Assembly: GCA_041602035.1 (NCBI GenBank)
Contig: JBFIHA010000020.1
Span: forward strand, 1-49,969
Direction: 5' to 3'
Length of the DNA: 49,969 nt
DNA from: JAOTVV01 sp041602035
GTDB taxonomy: Bacteria > Gemmatimonadota > Gemmatimonadetes > Gemmatimonadales > GWC2-71-9
The stretch's first letter is position 1, and the number at the start of each line of letters is the position of its first letter. The notes beneath the pieces were generated by a model that saw nothing but the letters and a program-made list of their open reading frames with translations, did not search any database and had not been told where the DNA came from. Positions 25,321 to 33,796 of the stretch are shown here, piece by piece. A program made the position numbers and the translations under genes.

Positions 25321-26796
25321 TCAGACGAAGTAGTCGGACGGCCGAATGCCCAACCGATCGGGATCGACCACCTTGATGATGGATCGCTTGTGGGAGCCCG
25401 CACCGTTCGCCTCGCCAAGGTCCGCCAGCACACCGTCGCCCATCTTGGCACCGTCCGGCGAGATCACGATTCGCACCACGGGTCGGTGGAGTTGGGTCGG
25501 ATCGGGATTCGCCGAGTGGACGACGGCGACTTCGTACGAGTCCAGAATGACACAGGTGCCGACCGGATAGATCCCCGTCAGATTGATGAACGCCTTCACG
25601 AGGACGGGGTCCTGTCCCCGACGGGGGTTTTCCCACATCTCCTTGAGGACCTCCGCAGGCTGCAGCGGAACGGTCTGGTAGGCGCGTCGACTGGTCGCGG
25701 CGTCGAACGCGTCGGCCACGGCGATGATCTTGGAGTACACGGACAGGGTGCGGGGCCGCAACGTCTTCGGGTACCCGGTCAGGTCCGTCTTCATATGGTG
25801 CTCGTACGCCGTGATCATCGACCGATACGGAACTTCGCCGTACCCGCGAAGTCCGAACAGGGTGAGGACACCCAGCCACGGGTGCGCCTGCATGATCCGC
25901 CATTCGTCGTCGTCCAATGGACCGGTCTTGTTGAGCACTTCCAGCGGCACCCGACTCTTTCCGACATCGTGGAATAGCGCGGCGAGCCCGAGATCGTAGA
26001 GCTGCAGCTTGGTCAGCCCTAGGCGCTTTCCGATCGACACCGAGAAGATGGTGACGTTCACCGAGTGAACGAACGTGTACTCGTCGTAGTCGCGAATCGT
26101 CGTGAGGCCCATGATCGAGACCTCGTTCTTCAAGACTTGATCGACGATACCCTGCACCGCCCGCTTGACCTTCTTGACGCTCGCACTCCGACCCATACGC
26201 ACGCTGCTTACGACTTCCTTGGTGACCGCCACGGTGCGCTCGTAGGTGCGCTTGGCAACCTCCTTGGCCTTCTCCTCGTCTTCCAGGTCATCGTCGGCCT
26301 CGATCGGCGCGGCCACGGCGATACTCTGCACCCCGGCCTCAACGAGCTTCTGCTGCAATTCGAACAACTTGTTCGGCGCGGCCTCGCGGCTCGCAAACGT
26401 CAGCAGCAGCGAGATGAAGACTTGCCAGTCGCGGCGTTGCACCTCGCCGTCTACGGTAAACACCCCCACGCCCGATTGGCGCAGGGTCGTCAGCACGTGG
26501 CTGAAGGACGCGAAGTTGTCGAGTCCAAGGCGCAGACGCGTGGCGTTGACGAAGATGAACTCGCTTGCGACCCGTACCTCCAACTCCTCCTCGACGTTCA
26601 AGAGGGCGCTGGCGGAGTGCGTCACCTCATCGAGCGCGCGCTGCACCTGCTCGTTCTCCACCGGATAGAGCTTGAGACTGCGGAGCGCGGCGTAGAAGTG
26701 GACGAGGAAGTCCCGACCCGCTTGCCGCAGGACCCGCTCGGTGCTCTGGAGCGTGTCCGCCATCGAGCGGCCGCGGCCCGCATTGGGCTCGCTCAT
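25321..26796 (-). CDS. HD-GYP-type phosphohydrolase with N-terminal conserved domain
   Basis: 491 residues. Residues of about 10-150 form a domain with FLVHFYAALRSLKLYPVENEQVQRAL that resembles the N-terminus of the next upstream protein. An acidic linker (EADDDLEDEEKAKEV) follows. The HD part contains FVHSVNVTIFSV, ALFHDVGKSRVP, AYEHHMKTDLTGYP (the GYP signature, with HH) and KIIAVADAFDAATSRRAY. Typical HD-GYP enzymes degrade cyclic-di-GMP. The order of motifs agrees, but activity is not shown. ATG at 26796 overlaps the HEAT-repeat gene stop as ATGA, so the two are translationally coupled. Confidence 0.9.
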   Translation of the reverse strand: MSEPNAGRGRSMADTLQSTERVLRQAGRDFLVHFYAALRSLKLYPVENEQVQRALDEVTHSASALLNVEEELEVRVASEFIFVNATRLRLGLDNFASFSHVLTTLRQSGVGVFTVDGEVQRRDWQVFISLLLTFASREAAPNKLFELQQKLVEAGVQSIAVAAPIEADDDLEDEEKAKEVAKRTYERTVAVTKEVVSSVRMGRSASVKKVKRAVQGIVDQVLKNEVSIMGLTTIRDYDEYTFVHSVNVTIFSVSIGKRLGLTKLQLYDLGLAALFHDVGKSRVPLEVLNKTGPLDDDEWRIMQAHPWLGVLTLFGLRGYGEVPYRSMITAYEHHMKTDLTGYPKTLRPRTLSVYSKIIAVADAFDAATSRRAYQTVPLQPAEVLKEMWENPRRGQDPVLVKAFINLTGIYPVGTCVILDSYEVAVVHSANPDPTQLHRPVVRIVISPDGAKMGDGVLADLGEANGAGSHKRSIIKVVDPDRLGIRPSDYFV

Positions 26797-28475
26797 GCCT
26801 GTGCCCCGCCCTCGAGCGCCCGGTTCACCGCGTTGCGTACCAGCGGATCCTTGTCGCCGACAGCACGCGCGAGCACATCCCGCGCTTCCGGCGTCCCGAT
26901 CTTGCCCAGCGCCATCGCGGCACAGGCCCGGATTTGCGGGTCCTCTTTGCGTCGTAGCAAGCCGCGCGGTTCGAGCAACGCCGCGAGCTTCGCCATCCCC
27001 TTGGCACCGGCCAAGAGGCCGTACGCCTCGAAGAACGCGGTCTTCTCGGTCAAATCCGCGTCGCGGAGGGTCTTCCCGTCCACCGCGGCCTGCACCGTCG
27101 CCATCGCGCCGGGATGCCGCTTGCGCCCGAGAATCCGCACCGCGGCAATGCGAACGTCACGGTCACTATCCTCGATCGCGGGCTCGAGCTGCTGCATGGC
27201 ACCTGGCGTCCCGGTCTTGGCCAGCGCGTCGACCGCGGCTCGGCGGACCGCCACGCTCCCGTGATCGAGCAGGTTTCCGAGCCCGGGAACCACCGGAGGC
27301 AGCTGGAGCTGGCCGGCGAGCTTGGTCGTCTCCAGCAGCACCTGTTCGTCTTCGGCCGCGAGCGCGTTCACTAACTCGTCGGGATACGCCTGCGCCAACC
27401 GCTTCGCTGCCGCATAGAGGAGGGACCGAACACGCTCGTTCGAGAGGCGCGGGAACCAGGCCAACAAGGTGGTGAGCGCCTCGGGCCGAAGTTCCCGGAA
27501 CAACTCCCCCAGTTCCTCTTCGGTGGGGTGCACCGCGGCCTCGTCCAGCGACTGGAGGAGCTGGCCCAGGGCCTCGGGATTCGAGAGGCGCGCCGGGAGC
27601 TGGGTCAGCGTCTCCCGGTGCTCGGGGAGCAGCTCCCGAGCGCGTTCCATCACGACCCGAATCTCGCGCAGGATATACGCCACCGCGTGGAAGTCGCCAA
27701 CGGCAAGCAGGTACGGAATGAAGTTGTCGAGAATTGACAGCAGCTCCGCCCGCACGGTGCTGTAGGTCTGGAGCTCCAGCAGGTCGAACACCATCGACAA
27801 CACATTGGACCGCAGATCCTGGTTGTACTCCCGCTCGATTTCGTCGTTGAGATAGCGGATTTCCTTGTCGTCGAGGAAGTACAGGGTCGAGTCGAAGTCG
27901 TCGATCGAGATGACGGTCGGCGCCATCTCCTCCTCTGCCTCCTCCTGGACCTGCTGACGAACGTCTTCCTGCTTTACCTCCTCGTCCTCCTCCGACGGCG
28001 CCAGCGGAGGTACCTCGTCCATCCCGAGCTCGACGTAGTCGTACTTGATGAATTGGAAATCTTGGTCCCACAGGAGCGTCAACAGATCGTCCGCCGCTTC
28101 GGCATCGAGCGTTCGTACCTGGTGGATGACCGTGAGGAGTCGTACGATCTCTTCCTCCTCGACGCCCTGCTGGAACGTCACCGAGCGAACACCGTCTTTG
28201 AAGAGGATCCACGCCAGGCTATCGGACTTGCTCTCCTGCGTCAGGACCTCCCGGCCCTCCCAGGTGAGCGCGGCTTCGGACACCTCGAGCGTGAGGTCGA
28301 TCGTTTCCTCCCAGACCTCCGCGAACGCAGACTGAATGTTCTTGACGGCGCGCTGGTACACCGGGTTGTTCGGGAGGTAGAGCTGGATGGCACGCATGCC
28401 CTTGACGAGAACCTGGACGAGATTCTCGACGGTTGCGATGGCCTGGGCCTCGTGCTCTTGCGCTGGGGTCGTCAC
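26793..28475 (-). CDS. HEAT-repeat protein with N-terminal domain shared with HD-GYP partner
   Basis: 560 residues. The first 120 or so (LVQVLVKGMRAIQLYLPN through the GVRSVTFQQGVEEEEIV stretch) resemble the N-terminus of the HD-GYP protein encoded next. An acidic low-complexity segment follows (about 155-190, EEDEEVKQEDVRQQ and EEAEEEM). The C-terminal third holds HEAT-like repeats: LLDHGSVAVRRAAVDALAKTG, EDSDRDVRIAAVRILGR and RKEDPQIRACAAMALGKIG. It is probably a cytosolic scaffold working with the HD-GYP protein. GTG at 28475 follows AAGGAAC. No enzyme motif was seen. Confidence 0.85.
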   Translation of the reverse strand: MTTPAQEHEAQAIATVENLVQVLVKGMRAIQLYLPNNPVYQRAVKNIQSAFAEVWEETIDLTLEVSEAALTWEGREVLTQESKSDSLAWILFKDGVRSVTFQQGVEEEEIVRLLTVIHQVRTLDAEAADDLLTLLWDQDFQFIKYDYVELGMDEVPPLAPSEEDEEVKQEDVRQQVQEEAEEEMAPTVISIDDFDSTLYFLDDKEIRYLNDEIEREYNQDLRSNVLSMVFDLLELQTYSTVRAELLSILDNFIPYLLAVGDFHAVAYILREIRVVMERARELLPEHRETLTQLPARLSNPEALGQLLQSLDEAAVHPTEEELGELFRELRPEALTTLLAWFPRLSNERVRSLLYAAAKRLAQAYPDELVNALAAEDEQVLLETTKLAGQLQLPPVVPGLGNLLDHGSVAVRRAAVDALAKTGTPGAMQQLEPAIEDSDRDVRIAAVRILGRKRHPGAMATVQAAVDGKTLRDADLTEKTAFFEAYGLLAGAKGMAKLAALLEPRGLLRRKEDPQIRACAAMALGKIGTPEARDVLARAVGDKDPLVRNAVNRALEGGAQA

Positions 28476-28709
28476 GCGTTCCTTCTGCGGGTGTCAGACC
28501 GGGAGGCCGCCCGGATCCCGCCCCCGGGGACATACCGGCGGCTCGTGCCACCGCACGGCCGGCGTGAGCAGCCGGCGGCCACCGGGAATTAGGGCAACGG
28601 CGTCGGGTTGCGCAAGTGGCAACGTCAAGCGGGGCACGGGAATACCGCATCCGGCGGGCGGCGCGCCCAGCGGCCGCGTGCCCTGACCGAAACCCGCAGC
28701 TTCCCCTGC
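28476..28709. other. Divergent intergenic region before lexA
   Basis: The full gap between the HEAT-repeat gene (leftwards) and lexA (rightwards) is 309 bp. The half next to the HEAT gene is very GC-rich, with several short inverted repeats, and shows no convincing coding frame. I see no clear promoter for the leftward operon here. The lexA-proximal part from 28710 is listed separately. Confidence 0.5.
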
Positions 28710-28756
28710 TTGCGGTTCGGGGTGTATTCGGGTAGATTCGATTCGGACTTTATTCG
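28710..28756 (+). promoter_or_regulatory. lexA promoter with phased ATTCGG direct repeats (candidate LexA operator)
   Basis: A promoter-like pair TTGCGG (28710-28715) and TAGATT (28733-28738) is separated by 17 bp. Overlapping it are direct repeats of the form [GA]TTC-N7-ATTC at 28715-28729 and 28741-28755, with a further ATTCG at 28736. Their placement over the promoter and the likely transcription start fits autorepression by LexA. The direct-repeat form recalls the alphaproteobacterial GTTC-N7-GTTC box. This is a prediction by eye. Confidence 0.45.
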
Positions 28757-28784
28757 GTGCTTGGACTCCCCGGGGAGGCTCGGC

Positions 28785-29393
28785 ATGCCACTCACCCGCC
28801 GGCAAAAGCAAATCCTGGACTTCCTCCAGGAGTACATCGCCGAGCACGGTTACGCGCCGTCGTTCGAGGAAATCGCCGACCATTTCACGTTTCGGTCGTT
28901 GGCAACCGTTCACGAGCACCTGACCAACCTCGAGCGCAAAGGGTACATCCAGCGCGCCCATAACGAGAGCCGCTCAATCGAGGTCGTGCCGCTCCCCGGC
29001 CAGACTGGCGCCATCGAGCTGCCGCTCCTGGGACAGGTGGCCGCTGGTGAACCCATCGAGGCCATTGTCGATCAGGAGTCGATTGCGGTTCCCGTCGATC
29101 TCATCCCACGGCGCGGCTCGTCGTATGTGCTGCGCGTGCGGGGTGACTCGATGATCGACGAGCATATCGAAAGCGGCGACTTCGTTGTGGTCCACAGCCG
29201 ACAGGACGCGGCGGACGGCGAGATGGTGGTCGCCCTGGTGGACAACACCTCCGCCACCGTCAAGCGATTCTACCGCGAGGCGGGCGGATGGATCCGGCTC
29301 CAACCCGCCAATGAGAACGTGCGCCCGATCCGCATCCACGAAGACAACGTGCTCATCCAGGGTATCGTGGTCGGTGTGATCCGGAAGTACTGA
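28785..29393 (+). CDS. lexA: SOS repressor LexA
   Basis: 202 residues. The N-terminal winged helix carries LTRRQKQILDFLQEYI and the recognition part FEEIADHFTFRSLATVHEHLTNLERKGYI. The cleavage site is in GQVAAGEP (Ala87-Gly88). The self-cleavage dyad is Ser122 (RGDSMID) and Lys160 (ATVKRFY). It represses DNA-damage genes until RecA stimulates its autoproteolysis. ATG at 28785 has GGGGAGG six bases upstream. The recognition helix (FRSLATVHEHL) differs from the E. coli one (FRSPNAAEEHL), which fits a different operator sequence. Confidence 0.97.
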   Translation: MPLTRRQKQILDFLQEYIAEHGYAPSFEEIADHFTFRSLATVHEHLTNLERKGYIQRAHNESRSIEVVPLPGQTGAIELPLLGQVAAGEPIEAIVDQESIAVPVDLIPRRGSSYVLRVRGDSMIDEHIESGDFVVVHSRQDAADGEMVVALVDNTSATVKRFYREAGGWIRLQPANENVRPIRIHEDNVLIQGIVVGVIRKY

Positions 29394-29427
29394 CGTCGGC
29401 GCTGGCCCTGCATGACGGCCAGTACCG

Positions 29428-29483
29428 GCCGCCAAGTTGTTGTCTCACTTGCTGGTGAGAGAGTGCCTCTCTAACTTGGCGGC
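29428..29483 (+). repeat. Nested inverted repeat in front of truA
   Basis: An 11-bp perfect inverted repeat (GCCGCCAAGTT at 29428-29438 with AACTTGGCGGC at 29473-29483) encloses a 34-nt loop. Inside, TCTCAC (29443-29448) can pair with GTGAGA (29455-29460), or AGAGAG (29458-29463) with CTCTCT (29467-29472); the two inner hairpins exclude each other. The outer stem ends two bases before the truA ATG and takes up the place of its ribosome site. There is no T tract, so it is not a standard terminator of lexA. Confidence 0.6.
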
Positions 29484-29485
29484 GC

Positions 29486-30262
29486 ATGGCGGCGGCGCTC
29501 TACTACGTCATTCTTCATTACGTGGGCCACGGGTTCGCAGGCTGGCAGCGTCAGCCCGCGCACCGGACCGTGCAGGCCGAGCTGGAGGCGGCGCTCGAGC
29601 GCCTGGCCGGACGCCGCGTGGCGACCCATGCCGCCGGCCGCACCGATGCCGGTGTGCATGCGCTCGGGCAAGTCGCGAGCTTCGCCCTGCCCCGCGATTG
29701 GGATCCTCGTGAGCTGGAGCGGGCGCTCCGCGCCCTGACGCCCGACGATCTCTGGGTCGCTCGCGTGGGTCGGGCACCGCCCGGGTTCCACGCGCGTCGC
29801 TCCGTCATCGCGCGCCGCTACCGTTACGTCATTGGCTGCGATCCAGCAGCGAACTCTCCGTTTCGCCGCCCCTACGAATGGGCACTCGGCGCGCCTCTGT
29901 CGGCTGACCGCCTGCACGCTGCCGCCGTGCACCTCCTTGGTGAGCACGACTTCCAGGGGTTCTCGGCGCGGGGCCAGGTCAAGCCCCATTACCGCTGCAC
30001 CCTCACCGTCGCCGAATGGACCGCGCGGGACGATTGTGACGGGTATATCTTTACCGTCGAAGCCGATCGGTTCCTCCACAACATGGTGCGGTTCTTGGTA
30101 GGCACGATGGTGGACATTGGGCGCGATCGGCGGCCGGTTGACGATGTGCCACAGCTGCTCGGGGCCGCCGACAATCGCGAGGCAAGCCCACCGGCACCGG
30201 CGCACGGCCTGTACCTGCTGCACGTTCGCTATCCCCAACTCGACGAGGGCTCGACACCATGA
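29486..30262 (+). CDS. truA: tRNA pseudouridine(38-40) synthase TruA
   Basis: 258 residues. The catalytic motif is AAGRTDAGVHALGQ with Asp54. Other family stretches are HGFAGWQRQP near the start, FHARRSVIARRYRYVI, HDFQGFSARG and FLHNMVRFLVGTMVDIGR. It modifies uridines 38-40 in the anticodon arm of tRNAs. No separate Shine-Dalgarno is seen; the ATG at 29486 follows an inverted repeat that would hide the initiation region. Its stop overlaps the transaldolase start (ATGA). Confidence 0.95.
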   Translation: MAAALYYVILHYVGHGFAGWQRQPAHRTVQAELEAALERLAGRRVATHAAGRTDAGVHALGQVASFALPRDWDPRELERALRALTPDDLWVARVGRAPPGFHARRSVIARRYRYVIGCDPAANSPFRRPYEWALGAPLSADRLHAAAVHLLGEHDFQGFSARGQVKPHYRCTLTVAEWTARDDCDGYIFTVEADRFLHNMVRFLVGTMVDIGRDRRPVDDVPQLLGAADNREASPPAPAHGLYLLHVRYPQLDEGSTP

Positions 30263-30927
30263 AATTCTTCCTCGATACTGCAGATCTCTCCGACATCCGC
30301 TGGGCCGCGCGCGCAGGCTTGATCGACGGCGTGACCACCAACCCCACGCTGATGTCCCGGCATGCGGGTGACGTGGAGCCCAACGACGTCCTCAAGGAGA
30401 TCTGTTCCCTCGTGGACGGGCCCGTGAGCGCCGAGGTCGTGGCCGTGGACGCCGACGGCATGTACGAGGAGGGTCGCGCACTGGCCCGGCTCGCCGAGAA
30501 CATCATCGTCAAAGTCCCCTTGATCGAAGACGGCCTCGTGGCCGTTCGCCGGCTCACGGCGGACGGGATCAAGGTAAACGTGACCCTCGCATTCAGTTCG
30601 GTGCAGTGCCTGCTAGCAGCCAAAGCCGGCGCGACGTACGTGTCTCCGTTCCTCGGTCGGCTGGATGACATTGGGCACGATGCCATGGAGATCGTTCGGG
30701 AGGCCCGCATCATCTTCGACAACTACAGCCTGGAAACGAAGATCCTCGCCGCATCCATCCGGCACCCGCGTCATGTGGCGGATGCTGCCATGTCCGGTGC
30801 GGACGCGGCGACGATGCCGCCCGACGTGCTCCGCAAGCTCCTCCTGCATCCGCTCACCGACCGTGGACTGGACCAGTTCCTCAACGACTGGAGCAAGCTG
30901 GTCGCGAAATCTCGAGTCAACGCGTGA
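30259..30927 (+). CDS. tal: Transaldolase (TalC/type 3B short form)
   Basis: 222 residues, beginning MKFFLDTADLSDIRW as in TalC-type enzymes. The Schiff-base lysine is Lys85 in NIIVKVPL. Position 131 is Phe in YVSPFLGRLDDIG. In this small subfamily Tyr131 marks fructose-6-phosphate aldolase and Phe marks true transaldolase, so a role in the pentose-phosphate pathway is more likely. It would supply ribose-5-phosphate balance close to the purine genes. ATG at 30259 overlaps truA, and its stop overlaps the HtrA gene. Confidence 0.94.
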   Translation: MKFFLDTADLSDIRWAARAGLIDGVTTNPTLMSRHAGDVEPNDVLKEICSLVDGPVSAEVVAVDADGMYEEGRALARLAENIIVKVPLIEDGLVAVRRLTADGIKVNVTLAFSSVQCLLAAKAGATYVSPFLGRLDDIGHDAMEIVREARIIFDNYSLETKILAASIRHPRHVADAAMSGADAATMPPDVLRKLLLHPLTDRGLDQFLNDWSKLVAKSRVNA

Positions 30928-32360
30928 GACTGCCGTTTGCCATTGGGGTCGTGATCCTGATCGGGTGCGGGGATTCGGCCCCCCGTGCCGCGGCGCAGGC
31001 GACCGATCCGCCTCCGATCAGGCAACCGGTCCCATCGGTCGGGACGCGGGGCCAGCGCGCAGTCCTGTCGGACAGTGTGTCGGCGTCGCGCCGCACGGCG
31101 ATCGTGGCTGCCGCCAACCGGGTCGCGCCAGCAGTCGTATCCGTGAACGTGACCCGACGAGAGCGTCGCACCACCCGCTCGGCGTTCGACTGGTTCTTCG
31201 TGCCCCGGGACTACGAGCGGCAAGTGCAGGGGTTGGGCTCCGGATTCATCCTCTCCCCGGACGGCATCATCGTCACCAACCAGCACGTGACCGCCGGCGC
31301 TACCGAGATCATCGTCACCACGCGGGACGGTTCTGACTATCCGGCGACGCTCCTTGGTGAGGATCCCTACACCGACATCGCCGTGCTCAAGGTCGACGGC
31401 CGCGGCCTCCCCACGGTGCCGATCGGACAGAGCACAGACCTCATGATCGGGGAGTGGGTGGTCGCCATCGGCAACCCGTACGGCTACCTGCTCGGGAACA
31501 CGGAACCGTCGGTGACTGCGGGCGTGATCAGTGCGGTGGGACGCAACCTCAAGCCGTCCGGCAGCGACCAGACGGTCTACGTCGGCATGATCCAGACCGA
31601 CGCGGCCATCAATCCCGGCAATAGCGGAGGGCCGCTGGTGAACGTGGCCGGCGACGTGGTCGGCGTGAACAGCTCGATCTTCTCTGGCACAGGTGAGTCG
31701 GTCGGGATCGGCTTTGCCATTCCCATCGAGCGGGCCCTGCGGGTGGCCTCCGAGTTGGAGCGCTTCGGGTCCGTGCGACGCTCCTGGCTCGGCGTGACCG
31801 TCGCCGGATCGGACCGCGTGCGGGATTGGAAGCGGGTGGGTGGTCTCGAGGTAACGGACGTCGCGCCCGGCGGGCCGGCTGACGCGGCGGGCGTTCGCGC
31901 GCGTGATGTACTGGTGTCCGCCATCGGGCGGCCGCTCCGCACCTTTCTCGATTGGGAAGCGGTCAAGCTGGACGTGAGTCCCGGCGACACGCTGGACGCC
32001 GTGGTCCGTCGCGGCGATCGCGACCGACGGGTGCGGATCGGGGTGAGCGATCTCCCCACGACGAACGCCGAGCGCGTGGCGGTCCTGGGTGACATGGAAC
32101 TCATCACCGTGTCGGGACCGATTCGCCAGGAGCGGCAAGTCCAGAGCGAGACCGGTGCGTTGATCTATCGGATCGGCGACAGCACGGCCCGGACCACGGG
32201 GCTGAGGAGTGGCGACGTGATCGTACAGATCAACCGCCAGCGGATCGAGCGTGCCGAACAGGTCCAGGACGTGTTCCGTCGCGCCGCGGGCCGCACCGCC
32301 ATCCGCGTGTACGTGGAGCGCGGCGGCAGCATCGGCTGGACCGAGTTCTACGTTCGGTGA
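30924..32360 (+). CDS. HtrA/Deg-type serine protease lipoprotein with two PDZ domains
   Basis: 478 residues. A lipobox ends at Cys15 (ILIGC), so the protein should be a periplasm-facing lipoprotein rather than soluble DegP. The triad is His121 (VTNQHV), Asp151 (YTDIAVLK) and Ser234 (NPGNSGGPL). PDZ1 lies at about 260-370 (SWLGVTVAG to the VRRGDRDRRVRIGV stretch) and PDZ2 at about 385-475 (GLRSGDVIVQINRQRIERAEQV). The role is envelope protein quality control. GTG at 30924 overlaps the transaldolase stop, and its own stop overlaps purB. Confidence 0.93.
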   Translation: MRLPFAIGVVILIGCGDSAPRAAAQATDPPPIRQPVPSVGTRGQRAVLSDSVSASRRTAIVAAANRVAPAVVSVNVTRRERRTTRSAFDWFFVPRDYERQVQGLGSGFILSPDGIIVTNQHVTAGATEIIVTTRDGSDYPATLLGEDPYTDIAVLKVDGRGLPTVPIGQSTDLMIGEWVVAIGNPYGYLLGNTEPSVTAGVISAVGRNLKPSGSDQTVYVGMIQTDAAINPGNSGGPLVNVAGDVVGVNSSIFSGTGESVGIGFAIPIERALRVASELERFGSVRRSWLGVTVAGSDRVRDWKRVGGLEVTDVAPGGPADAAGVRARDVLVSAIGRPLRTFLDWEAVKLDVSPGDTLDAVVRRGDRDRRVRIGVSDLPTTNAERVAVLGDMELITVSGPIRQERQVQSETGALIYRIGDSTARTTGLRSGDVIVQINRQRIERAEQVQDVFRRAAGRTAIRVYVERGGSIGWTEFYVR

Positions 32361-33796
32361 GCGCGCCCGATCGGTACGAGACGCCCCTCGCCACACGGTA
32401 CGCCTCACCCGCCATGCAGGCGCTGTGGAGTGAACGGCACCGCACCGTGACGTGGCGCCGACTGTGGCTCGCCCTGGCCGAAACCCAACGCGACCTGGGA
32501 CTCGACATTCCCCACGACGCCCTCGCGCAAATGCGGACCCACGTCGAGGACGCCGACCCGGCGGACGTGCGACGCTACGAGACCCGCCTGCGACACGACG
32601 TGATGGCGCACATCCATCACTTTGGAGATCAGGCGCCCGCCGCGCGACCGTTTCTGCATCTAGGGGCAACGAGTGCATTCGTCACGGATAACGCCGATCT
32701 GATCCTCATGCGCGAGGCGATCGGCCTGCTGCTGAGTCGACTGATTGCCGTCATCCGCGCCCAAGCGGGATTCGCCGCTAGACACCGGGCCACGCCGACC
32801 GTGGCCTACACACACTTCCAGCCCGCGCAGCTGACCACAGTGGGCAAGCGGGCCACACTGTGGCTGCAAGATTTCCTTTTCGACACCGTCGCGCTGCAGC
32901 GGTTGTCCCAGGACCTGCCGTTTCGCGGCTGCAAGGGTACGACCGGAACGCAGGCGAGCTACCTCGAGCTGTTTCGCGGTGACCATGCCAAAGTCCAGGA
33001 GCTGGATCGCCGGATGGCGGCGGCATTCGGCTTTGCCCGCACCATCCCGGTGAGCGGGCAGACCTACACGCGTAAGGTCGACAGCTGGGTACTCGATGCA
33101 CTGGGCGGCATCGCGCAATCGGCCGCGAAGTTCTCGACCGACGTGCGGTTGCTTCAGCACGAGGGCGAGATTCTCGAGCCCGCTGAGCGCGACCAGGTCG
33201 GATCCAGCGCCATGCCGTACAAGCGCAACCCCATGCGGGCCGAACGGATCACGGCGCTCGCTCGCCACCTGCTGTCCCAGCTGGCGTCGGCCCACCATAC
33301 CGCGGCGGCACAGTGGCTCGAGCGGACCTTGGACGACAGCGCGGTGCGCCGCCTCGCGAGTCCGGAGAGTTTTCTTGCGGCCGACGCGATCCTCGTGCTC
33401 TCCACCAACGTGGCGTCCGGACTGGAAGTGGTGGAGCCGGTGGTCCGCCGCAACGTGGCGAAGGTGATGCCGTTCATGGCCACCGAGCGCTGGCTCATGC
33501 TGGGCGTCGCGGCTGGTGGTGATCGACAGGCCCTGCACGAGGTCATCCGCCGCCATGCGTGGACGGTGAGCGAGGCGGTCGCCGAGGGAGCGCCCAACGA
33601 TCTCATCGATCGTCTCGCGCGGGACCCCGCGTTCGCCGCGGTCGACGGAGCCGCGCTCAGAGCGGAGCTCGACCCCGCACGCTACGTCGGCCGTGCCGCA
33701 GAGCAAGTTACGGAATTCCTCGACGGACCGGTGTCATCCACTCTGGAGACCCTTCGGCCGTTCGAGACGACCCACGAAGCGAGTGTGACGGTATGA
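32357..33796 (+). CDS. purB: Adenylosuccinate lyase, eukaryotic (ADSL)-like type
   Basis: 479 residues. The fumarase-superfamily signature is GSSAMPYKRNPMRAER. Blocks such as LATRYASPAM, RLRHDVMAH, THFQPAQLTTVGKR, FRGCKGTTGTQAS, GQTYTRKVD, ERTLDDSA and PFMATE follow the human ADSL sequence closely, as far as I recall it. The common B. subtilis-type PurB is shorter (about 430). It acts twice in purine synthesis: SAICAR to AICAR, and adenylosuccinate to AMP. GTG at 32357 overlaps the HtrA stop. purC follows with an ATGA overlap. Confidence 0.95.
   Translation: MSAPDRYETPLATRYASPAMQALWSERHRTVTWRRLWLALAETQRDLGLDIPHDALAQMRTHVEDADPADVRRYETRLRHDVMAHIHHFGDQAPAARPFLHLGATSAFVTDNADLILMREAIGLLLSRLIAVIRAQAGFAARHRATPTVAYTHFQPAQLTTVGKRATLWLQDFLFDTVALQRLSQDLPFRGCKGTTGTQASYLELFRGDHAKVQELDRRMAAAFGFARTIPVSGQTYTRKVDSWVLDALGGIAQSAAKFSTDVRLLQHEGEILEPAERDQVGSSAMPYKRNPMRAERITALARHLLSQLASAHHTAAAQWLERTLDDSAVRRLASPESFLAADAILVLSTNVASGLEVVEPVVRRNVAKVMPFMATERWLMLGVAAGGDRQALHEVIRRHAWTVSEAVAEGAPNDLIDRLARDPAFAAVDGAALRAELDPARYVGRAAEQVTEFLDGPVSSTLETLRPFETTHEASVTV

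Noticed and set aside
24923..25903. FolB extended to the full open frame
   Set aside because: The upstream part overlaps the HD-GYP gene in another frame on the same strand and has no family match; GTG at 25303 with GGAAG gives a normal FolB.
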